Source: Phlebiopsis flavidoalba
Lineage: Eukaryota; Basidiomycota; Agaricomycetes; Polyporales; Phanerochaetaceae
NCBI GenBank assembly: GCA_035772785.1
Contig: JAOCPU010000012.1
Span: forward strand, 558,001 to 622,000
Length of the DNA stretch: 64,000 nucleotides
Direction: 5' to 3'
Part shown: in pieces, positions 55,701-64,000 of the stretch
How the letters are laid out: the number at the start of each line of letters is the position of its first letter
How positions within the stretch are numbered: the first letter of the stretch is position 1
Program-made: the position numbers and the translations under genes
Notes under the pieces: model-generated
What the model saw: only the letters and a program-made list of their open reading frames with translations
What the model was told of the DNA's origin: nothing
The model's database searches: none

Positions 55701-58322
55701 ATGGCCCAGCTCACCAACCCGTCTTCGCCATCGAGCAGCAGCAGCCCACCCCTCTTCTCCCGAGCCCGAACATCTCGCAGACATGCGACCCACCCACCAC
55801 ATCCACCGCCCCAGGACCGCCGCCGCTCCCGCACTTCCAACCGCCGCCAGCAGCTTCCACGAGCCGCATGGGGCCCAGCCACAGCAGCCAGACGGCAGTG
55901 GGATGGAGAGACAAGGGGGGGGGGGGGGGCGCAACGGGGGCACTCGCGCCGCCCCAGCCCTCGCCCACACGAGCTCGCGCGCATCCGCTCCACGGCCGCG
56001 GCGGCTGCTGGTATGTGGCGCCTCTCCTTTCCAGTGTTGTTTAGCCCTACTGATCTGCGCCCCTTAGGACATGCCCCGCGTCCGACGCAAGGTACGCCTG
56101 CCTCCTCCTCCTAGCAGTACGTGCCCCTGACGCCTCCTGAGCCAGAAATGCGACGAAGAGCGCGTCGACGGCGGCTCGTGCAAGACGTGCCGCCGCCTCG
56201 GAATCGAGTGCCTCGGGCTTTTTTGTGGGCCCCGCGCCGGCCAGGACTGGTATGCGCGACAAGGAAAAGGTCGCAGAGTACAAGGCGTCGCATCAAGGAG
56301 CAGCTCACGCGCGCGGGGCTCATCCGCAGGGCAGCCGCGCTCCGTCTACGCCTCGCTCTCCAGCGGGAGCAGCAGCAGCCGCCTCTACGGCCCCGTCGCG
56401 GGCCCGAGCACGCTGCGCCGCGGCGCCGAGCGAGCACTACGCGCCGTACGGCGCCGTGCAGGGCTACGACGCGGCGCGGTTCGCGCAGATGCCGCGGCGG
56501 GCGGGGGCCTCTCCGCGCTCTCCGGACCGTACGGTCAGGTGCGTGCACGCCGCGTTCCGCCTGGAGGGGTTACTCGCATCGGCTGATGGTGATCTTGTGT
56601 ACAGATGCGCTCGGCGCCGCGAAGCGCGAGCCCCGAGCTGGGGCTGCCGTCGCCGTTTGTGCTCGCGGGCGGCGCGTACGCGCCGGGCCTGCCGTACGGC
56701 CGGCCGCGGACATGGGCGGCCTCGCGGGCCCGTCGTCGTACGGCGGCGCGGGGGCGGGGGCGCCGCCGTACCTGCACACGCCGGAGCTCGCGCCGAGCAT
56801 CACGCCCAGGCCTGCGGGACTCGCCGTTCACACGAGGGCCCGGAGCCGTACATCCAGTACTACTTTGACCACGTCCGCCAGATCCAGTTTCCGCTCGCAG
56901 GGCGCGAGCTCACGCAGACGCTGTACTTTGTGCGTAGGCTTCCGGTCGATCGCACGCATGATGTCACTGAGATGGTGTCTATTGGCAACAAACTCTAGAT
57001 TCTGCAGACCGAGTCCCGCGCGGCCCGCTCGACTACGCGCTGTGCGCCCTCGCGAGCCTGCACTCTGCGCGGGCTGCCGCCGCCGCGCAGGGCTTCGAGG
57101 CGCGCGCCCGCCGACCGGCCGCGGACCGCGCGGTCGACCCGCCGGTTCTACAAGAAGGCGTATGTGATGCTCATGACGGCCAAGGCGACGGGCACGCCGT
57201 ACACGGAGCGCGACGCCGTCGCGGGCGCGTCATTCCTCATCAGCTACCACAACCTCGCGGGCGGCTGGGACGGGCTGGACCGCGCTCTGGGAGGTCGCGC
57301 ACGACTGGCTCGCGCAGACGGGCATCCAGGAGGAGCAGAACCCGAAGCTTGCGCTCGTCAACATGTCCCCCGTGCAGAAGCTCGCCGCCAAAGCGACCAT
57401 GGTACGCACCTCGCACTCCTCTCCACCACAGGACCTTTACTCACGCAGCAGCAGTGGATCGACGTCCTCTCCAGCATCGTCTTCGCGACCCCGCCGCGCT
57501 TCCTCGCGCTCTACCGCCGCGATCTTCGGCGCAAGCAGCGGCGGCGGGTACTGGGCCGCCCGCAAACAACGAGCAGCTCGACCTGCGCATGGACCGGCTG
57601 ACGGGGTGCCGGACGAGGCGCTGCTCGCGCTCGCCGAGGCCGCCGCGCTCGCGCACTGGCGCGCCGGGCGAGGCCGTGCCAAGGGCGCGCTCAGCGTCCG
57701 CGAGCTCGTGGCGCCGCGCGGACGCCATCGAGGGCACGCTCCGCGCGCAGCCGGTGCGCGCGTACGCGGAGAGCCCCGTCGCGGAGGCGGCGCCCGGTGT
57801 GCCGTCGGGTCCGGGATGCCGGCGCCGAGGCGGAGCCTGCGCCCGAGGGCGTGCGCCGCGCGGTGGCGTGGGGCATCTGGCGCGAGACGGCGGGCGCTGT
57901 TCCTGCACTCTGTCCTGCACGGGCCCAACCCAGGTTTGTCTTCCGCCTTCGTCCGCAAAGCGGGTGTGTGCTGCGCAGACGCATGGGGTGCCAGAGATCG
58001 CAAAGAGCAGCAACGCGCTGATATCGAGACGACCTGCACAACCTACCCCCCACTGTCGGACGCGCACACTACGCGCTCGTGCTGCCGTACATCCTCACGG
58101 GCGTGCTCGCGGCGGACCCGCTCGTGTGCGAGCTCGTGAAGCGCGCCTCGCGTGGCACCAGGACGCGTTCTTCAACGGGAGCATGAGCCAGGGGCGCACG
58201 TTCGTCGAGTACGTGCACCAGTGCGCGCGCACGCGCCGCCGCCGCCTCGCAGCAACCGCACCTCCGCGCTCGACTGGCGCGAGTGCATCCGCGAGCGCTG
58301 GTCGGCGGTTATCATCGCGTAG
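55701..58322 (+). CDS. Zn2Cys6 transcription factor with fungal-specific regulatory domain, gene 2
   Basis: The proposed start is ATG 55701 (MAQLTNPSSP, Ser/Pro-rich). A GT-AG intron ends at 56149; the next exon reads KCDEERVDGGSCKTCRRLGI and ECLG, Cys 3-6 of a C6 cluster. The preceding exon should carry CxxC but shows TGC, five codons, TGC with RVRRK in another frame. Further pieces, in paralog order: RDKEKVAEYKA and IKEQLTRAGLI (linker helix), YYFDHVRQIQFPLAGREL (about 56850), VMLMTAKATGTPYTERDAVA (about 57160), ENPKLALVNMSPVQKLAAKA (about 57340-57400), QWIDVLSSIVFATPPRFLAL (57450-57510), IFGASSGGGYWAA, FFNGSMSQGRTFVEYVHQC (about 58170), DWRECIRERWSAVIIA, TAG 58320-58322. It is clearly a paralog of gene 1 upstream, same strand. 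At least six frame changes and a G15 run (55915-55929) interrupt it. Probable nuclear regulator or recent pseudogene. Confidence 0.82.
55915..55929 (+). repeat. G15 homopolymer
   Basis: Fifteen consecutive G residues inside the presumed first exon of regulator gene 2. It is a likely site of length error and thus of one of the gene's frame changes. Confidence 0.95.
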
Positions 58323-61100
58323 CGGCAACCGTCTCCACGCCATCTTTTTTCTCTTCGGTTTTTGCGCCGCCTCGCTCTTCTCTCTGGGGATCATGACACC
58401 ACCAACCGGCCACGCACCTTTCGCCCTTCTCACCTCCACGTTATTTTCTCCCTCCGTTTCTGTATAGATAGACCTCGGCGCCTCCCGCCTCCCGCCCGCC
58501 GCCGCCGCCACACGACGCCCTTAATTTTTGTACGACTGCCCGCTGTATTTGTTAACCGCTTGCCTTATACCCGCTTCGCACTATCCTAATAATTGGTTGT
58601 GTCGATTAGTCCTTTCATATTGTATCTCTTGCGCCCAAAAAAGAATGAATATATCTTACCCTCCCGTCATTTTCTCCCACAACCCTGAGGCGATGTCCTT
58701 GGCAGATGGCTAGCGTCGTCGTCTGGCCTGCCGGTGAGCACGGACGGACCCTGCAGCGAGTCGCGACAGCCCGCCCGACGAGCACGGGGAGCGGAGACAC
58801 ACCCCAGATCGCCCACCGATCGGGTGATGCGCGGGCAAGGGCGGGCAGAACGTTCTATATCGAAGGGCGGGGCCCGACGTCGGAAGCAGATGCGGGTGCA
58901 ATTTGGGGCGGACGGGCGGGGCGCGGGCGATTTTGATGCGCACGAGTTTTTGCGGAAGACGGCGGGCGGTGATTAATGAGGGCGGGCATGGGCAGTTATT
59001 GAAGAAGGCTGTTGTGGGTGGTGGGTGGGTGGTAGGCAGAAGAGGAAGAGGAGGTGGGTTGTTATAGGTGCCCGCCGCGCGCACTTTGTGTCGCCGATGG
59101 CTATGGCTATGGTGGATGAACGTTGGGCAGCAGCAGCGAGCCGTCCGTCACCCGGCGCGGCGCGAGGAATAACCGGCGTACAAAAATCACGTTGCTGCGG
59201 CGGGTGCCCGCCGCCACACCCGTCGAGCAGCCCGCACGCACCAGGGACCTTCCGCGAAATGGCACCTGCGAGGCCGGAAAACATGGCTGAAAAAGCGTTG
59301 GGAGGGAGGGAGGAGGAGGAGGTGCGACAGGCCGATACGTAGGGCTAAATACCGATGGCTCGGGAAACTGCTCGGGCCAATCGCAGCACGCCATCAGCTG
59401 CGTGCCGGACCTGGTGCCCGGGCGCCCCCCGCATTGCCAGGCGCGCCCGTTGTCCATTTACAGCTGCCCGTACTGCGTCGTTTCAGCCACATCGCGCTGT
59501 CCAGCGCAGCCTTGCAACAGCTCGCCAACGCAAAGTACGACTTTCCGTCTGTTCGTGGCGATAAGTTCTTGTGTGTTTTCGTGCTCTGCGGCAGCGTTCG
59601 CCATCTCGGGCGGTCCTCGATGGCACTGTCGCGTTTTTTCGGGCGGCGCGCGCATCATCCATGCAATCCCATCCTGACATTGGACGCTGCCCATCACCAC
59701 CCTGATGATCCAGAACCTCCAGCGCACTCCGCCCGTGTTCTGCGCGCCGACCGACGCGCCGACAAGCCTCACTACCACGCGACTCGCGCCCTAGCAGAAT
59801 GTCTCATTCGGACTTGTCTCGCCCGCAGTCTCGCGGTTTTGCATTCAGTCGCGCCCGCACGACGGGGCTGCTCGCGGGCTGGCTGGGCCGCACGCGTCGC
59901 GACGGGCGGTGGCGGGCGTCGCGTTCGAGGACGGAAACTTGTGATCGCCAACCAAACGCCGCGCGCCGGGATCAGCAAAATCTGTCTAACGCGACGGTTC
60001 CTGCTCGTGGGCTGTCCCGCCCGCGCGTCCCGCGGACCCCACGGCGACGAACGGAACGGGTGCGTTGCCTGCTGCGCTACTTCCCGCCTTCCCATCCTCC
60101 AGTTCTCGCACCTGCGGTGGTGGGCTGCGCTGCACACGACGCTCGGCATGATGCGCTTTCCGTCGTGGGTGCCCTGGGCTCATTTGCGGCGAGCCCGTCG
60201 CGCGGAGGTGTGTATTCGCCGGGAGACTCTGCCTTTTCTCACCACGCTGATCGCGGGCGCGCATCAACACACATGGGGGGGGGGGGGCAGGTTTTCTCTC
60301 TGGCAGAAGCCTGGGGCGAACACAGCGCCGAGGCTACGCGAGTTGCGATCAGCGAACGGAGAAGAGGTCCACAGGACTGACTGCCGCCACATACATCCCA
60401 GCGCCGCGCCGGCGCGTGCTAATGAATGCGACCACGCGCTGGTCCCGGAGTCCCCTTTCCTTCTGCAGCCGCCGCCTGTTCAGTTACTCCCTCCTGGCTT
60501 CCTCGACGTGCCCATCTGATCCCAGTCACGCCCCAGCCCTAGCAGCCCCGACATACGCCCGCCGCGAGCTCGCGCCGAGCTCTGTGCCTCATCTTCAGCT
60601 GCTGCGTCTCCCACAGTGTCCCACCCCTTCTGGCGCGCCACCGGCGGATTTCCTACTAGGGGCCCCAGCCGAAGGGGTAGACACCAACCAGCCTTCAAAG
60701 CTTCGCTGCGTAGTGTCTCCTCGCGGACGGCCCTTGGCCATCTGCGCCCGATCTCCCCGAGGGCTCAACGAGACGCGGGGAAGCGTCGACGATCGCCACA
60801 TCCGCTCACACGCCCGCGGGCGCGTCCCACTGCAGGCCAGTGCCTCCGCGCACCCCACAACTGCTTCTTCACCCCCGCCAAGCCTCGACCGGAGTAAAGG
60901 GCGCTCGCCTCGTCCGGGGGGAGCGCACGATGCATGGAACGATTGTGCACGCCCGGACGATGGGCTCGAGGAACCGAGCGGGATCGGGAGCGCGGTCAGG
61001 AGCGTTCGCGAGTGCAGGCGGGATCGGGCCGGGGCGTCGAGTGCCCGTCGGGCTGCGTGGGACGTGCGCACTCGTCATGCGTGGTTCTAGAGCCTAGAGG
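58323..61100. other. GC-rich gap with a G13 run
   Basis: The largest opening here, 59434-60519 (+), has His/Arg/Pro/Cys-rich composition, overlaps minus-strand openings and crosses a G13 run (60275-60287). No domain or splice structure supports a gene. Confidence 0.4.
60275..60287 (+). repeat. G13 homopolymer
   Basis: Thirteen consecutive G residues in non-coding GC-rich DNA. Confidence 0.95.
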
Positions 61101-62874
61101 TGCATTTATCAGCCGCCCCCGGGAGCGTCGTCGTCGCTTTGGCAAGTCCGTCTGTTGAGACGGAGAGAGGTGTATAATTGACTCCTATTGAGATAGGTGG
61201 CGAGCCGGCTGAATTGGCCCGAGCTTCATTTCAAAAGCTTCGAGCAAGAACCAAGTGTTAAGCTTTTCCGTTCATTCCTCGCGTTTGACTAGTAGCATTC
61301 CGGGGGGCCCGGACGGTGCCGGTCGGACAAGTCTTTGCTTTCGAATAAGGAAACCTGTAACCGAACGTTCTGACCGTGCTGGGATGGTAAGAGTTCAATA
61401 TCGGAATGTCACACCCGATATGAAGACATAGGGACAATGGGAGCTCGGGAAGGACTATTCGATTTTCTCGATAAATCACCTGACCGTTTCCAAGCATTTG
61501 GTACTAGCCTTTCAAATGCCTATCCAACAACCAGGTCTAGTATACCTGACCATCGACCCGACTAGCGTATGGTATCGTTGCAGAATGCTACGGCCCCACT
61601 TAGTAATTCCACTCGCGGCCATTTTTTCAATTTGTAGTCGATGCGACATTTCCATACCCCATCATAGCTCCCCCTGGTGGTATGCGCATTTTTTTTGTAA
61701 ACCGCCTACATGTTTGTAACTTCATGGACTCCGTAAGCGGAGCACGTCATTTTACTCGTCCTTGGGTGCATGAACCTGTACAAAATATCTCGTGTCCGGC
61801 ACATCAAGACAATTACATCTCACCCTGACGGTGCGCGACGCACTCGTATACAGCTCCCCGACGGCTTCTAGGCGGTAGGTTATCGTCAATACTGACGATA
61901 AACACCTTTTTCCTTCGTCAAGACCTACATCATCACAGCTCTCAACAGCCTCGAGATACTTACCCTCTTATTCCTGCACGTTGCGGTCATACAAACCTCG
62001 AAGCTTACTACACCTATGGGGCGGGTCGATTGCTGCCCAACAACTTCGCAGAACGCTGTGCGTCATGTTGTGACGATGTCTTGGAGCGTGGCCTACTGTT
62101 TTTTTCTGCACGTCAGGTGTATGTTGTCGGCGTCTTCTCACACAGCTCTCCCGACACTGCGCAAATCGTCAACTCTGACGCACACGCCGCGTTTGTTAAC
62201 CATAATACCGCACGGCGGCATCCGCGGCGAGTCCTGGGAACTTCATACACGAGTGTGGCGCGGTGGCTTCTATACCGGCCTCGTCGTTGAGGGACACGCC
62301 GGTAAGGACTAGGGCTGTGATTTGGGTTTGGTGAAGTGCTTGCCATACTCTGTGCTCTTCTGGTGTGATGGTTGACGAGGCGGGGCAAGAGAAGTCGGTG
62401 CGAGGAGAGTTTGGTTAAGAATGTTTTAGGTTTTTATGATTTTGATATAATTGTGTACTACCATGAGTCGCAGAATACATTTAGTGGACGTACAAACATA
62501 CCGTTGTGTCGTATGTTTAAGCCGCCAGCATAGAGACTGGCCGTGGCATCGTGATCACCGTCTTACTTCTTCAGGAATTTTGCCGGACCATCCCTAGCTG
62601 TAGCTAGCGTTGCCACGTGTGTAACACTATGAAGGTGCTCTGTAAGCTGCGGCGATATGAGGCTGCCGTCACATAAAAGGCAGCAAAGTAGTAGCTGCAT
62701 GGCGAGACCGTTTCTAACTACGCACACATCGCATCGTAACAAGCCTGCCACCGGAACTCGAATTATTTGGATACCTTAACGTACTGTCGTCCGCCTGCGG
62801 GCGCGCCGGTCGGCTGCGTCTCGATTGAGCGGGAGAAGCGCCGACGCCCGCCTCACGGGGCGCATCAAAAATGC
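61101..62874. other. Gap of lower GC content before SDR copy 2
   Basis: Composition returns to the level of the first 38 kb. Short openings near 62.0-62.3 kb have no motif. A small perfect hairpin is listed separately. Confidence 0.45.
61880..61901. repeat. Perfect 9-bp hairpin TTATCGTCA/TGACGATAA
   Basis: Two 9-base arms separated by ATAC. It is intergenic, about 1.3 kb upstream of SDR copy 2. It could be a dimeric protein-binding site or chance. Confidence 0.6.
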
Positions 62875-63019
62875 TGACATAACGACATTACGAGTGAGCG
62901 CACTCTGCCGCCCGCCCGCCCGCTGCGCGAACATGGCTCGCCAGTCCGCCATATCCCTGGGCGCGAGCCTAGCATTATTTCAGCCATGCTAGGCGTAAGG
63001 CCACTCCGCCCAGCATGGG
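62875..63019 (+). promoter_or_regulatory. Conserved upstream blocks of SDR copy 2
   Basis: TGACATAACG ... GAGTGAGCGCA (62875-62903) and GCATTATTTCAGCCATGC ... ACTCCGCCCAG (62971-63019) match the promoter of the copy at 27311 in order and approximate spacing (second block about 199 against 217 bases from the ATG). Confidence 0.6.
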
Positions 63020-63075
63020 CGACGGTGCGGTTGAGGATGTCTTGCGCGCGCTGACCAAGAGAGAGGGCGGGGAGG

Positions 63076-63081
63076 TATAAA
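63076..63081 (+). promoter_or_regulatory. TATA box of SDR copy 2
   Basis: TATAAA in the context GGAGGTATAAATG, 94 bases upstream of the ATG at 63170. Confidence 0.65.
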
Positions 63082-63169
63082 TGTCGGTTTCAGAGTGTTG
63101 GAGAAAAGCATCAGCCTCGGCTTCTACTCCTCTACTCACCTACACACAACTCCCTCTTGCATACTCGCA

Positions 63170-64000
63170 ATGTTCTTCAACAAGAGCGCGATAGCGTCAA
63201 GGTCAAGTCTTCCTCTGAGAAGATCCCCGTGCTCTTCCTCGGCGCGACAGGTATGTGCATTCATGGCCGGCCCGCACTGAATAGCTTACTGAAGTCATCT
63301 AAACAGGTATGTCGGCGGCTCCGTACTCGCTCGTCTGCTCGAGCACCCCGCGGCAAAGTCTTTTGAGATTACTGCTCTTGCTCGTGATCAAGTCAAGGCC
63401 ACCAAGCTTGAGGCGTTCGGCATCAAGACCGCGATTGGAAACTATCCAGGATCTCAAACTCCTCGAGGACCTTGCTTCGAAAGCACACATTGTATTCTCG
63501 ATTGTGAGTTCCACAACACATTCTCAAAGCTGGCCTTACTTACTGTCATGCCAGATTAACGCAGATGATGACCCCACATATGCAAGCCCATTTTGACGTC
63601 AGTGCCTAAAGAAGCGTCATACCACTACTGGCGACCTACCCATTCTCATTCACCACACTGTGAGACATAACATACTGATCACGCGTATCCTCGAACTAAG
63701 ATTCATCTTAGTCCGCGGCACTGGTGTCTTCCTCAGCCAAGCAAACGGCAATGTATGCGTCCCACCGAGGTGTTCGACGACAGCAAGCCCCGCGCAATTC
63801 GAGGCTCTTCCACACGAGGCGCTGCACCGCTCCCGTTGACGAGCTCGTTGTGGCTGCCGACAAAGAGGGTAAGCGAGAGCCCTCATTTCCAGTTCATGAA
63901 TTTTGACTGACCACCACTCTTGTCCACAGGATACGCGAAAACATACATCGTTCTTCCTAGCACGATCTACGGCATCCCTCGAAACGCGTTGACGAAAGCG
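63170..64000 (+). CDS. NAD(P)-binding Rossmann-fold protein (SDR/NmrA-like), copy 2, cut by window end
   Basis: ATG 63170 begins MFFNK. Exon 1 reaches LFLGATG (63250) at a GTATGTG donor. The acceptor at 63306 leads to YVGGSVLARLLEHPAAKSFE, ITALARDQVKATKLEAFGIK, then after a one-base shift at an A run (about 63440) IQDLKLLEDLASKAHIVFSI. Further exons: INADDDP (about 63560), RGTGVFLSQANG (63715-63750), FDDSKP, QFEALPHEALHRS, ELVVAADKEG with an intron 63869-63929, and YAKTYIVLPSTIYGIPRNAL to the window edge. The order, intron positions and even intron sequence match the copy at 26016-27311. Several of the same exons also carry one-base shifts here (for example at about 63755 and 63838), so both copies are affected. 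Substrate and pathway unknown. Confidence 0.82.

Noticed and set aside
59434..60519. 361-codon open frame on the plus strand
   Set aside because: Composition is Arg/His/Pro/Cys-rich, it runs through a G13 tract, overlaps minus-strand openings and has no recognisable segment or splice sites.

Overview
The window reads as nuclear DNA of a filamentous basidiomycete, most likely an Agaricomycete. The evidence is short (about 50-60 nt) GT-AG introns every 100-300 bases, a U2 snRNA gene with its own TATA box, protein families typical of mushroom-forming fungi, and an Agaricomycete-type hAT transposon. Nearly all genes here must be recognised by joining reading-frame pieces: conserved exons lie in the right order with intact splice sites, but one-base frame changes interrupt them, often at a homopolymer. 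Coordinates of multi-exon genes are therefore outer limits, and internal frame changes are named where I saw them.

Layout. 0-13 kb is sparse: an acidic C-terminal tail of a gene cut by the window edge, an unidentified TATA-driven gene (2.1-3.3 kb), a disordered Ser/Pro-rich protein (6.1-6.9 kb) and the U2 snRNA (10.46-10.65 kb). 13-27.4 kb is gene-dense: a secreted TAP-like alpha/beta hydrolase (-), a single-pass membrane protein with a PPAY tail (-), an aldo/keto reductase (-), an unidentified four-exon gene (+), a second TAP-like hydrolase (+) and a Rossmann-fold NAD(P)-binding SDR/NmrA-like protein (-). 28-33.3 kb is transposon-rich: a nested inverted-repeat structure and a 4.4 kb hAT element with matching terminal inverted repeats and a probable 8-bp target duplication. 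35.2-38.2 kb holds a class II DnaJ co-chaperone and an unidentified gene, followed by an imperfect 172-bp tandem repeat.

From about 39 to 61 kb the DNA becomes strongly GC-rich. It carries a Kelch-repeat membrane protein (-), a C-terminal fragment of an unidentified protein (-), a tandem-PH-domain protein (+) and two tandem paralogous Zn2Cys6 transcription factors (+), with wide GC-rich gaps and several long G or C homopolymers. From 61 kb composition returns to the earlier level. The window ends inside a second copy of the SDR/NmrA-like gene (+), whose promoter is visibly related to that of the copy at 26-27 kb.

The main structural theme is duplication: two head-to-head paralog pairs (hydrolases at 13.2/25.4 kb, SDRs at 26/63 kb) and one tandem pair (zinc-cluster regulators). 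I found no CRISPR array, no confident tRNA and no clustered secondary-metabolite core enzyme. I cannot point to a clearly new system; the most useful leads are the paired duplications with promoter conservation, the intact-ended hAT element, and three genes with good gene structure but no family I recognise.
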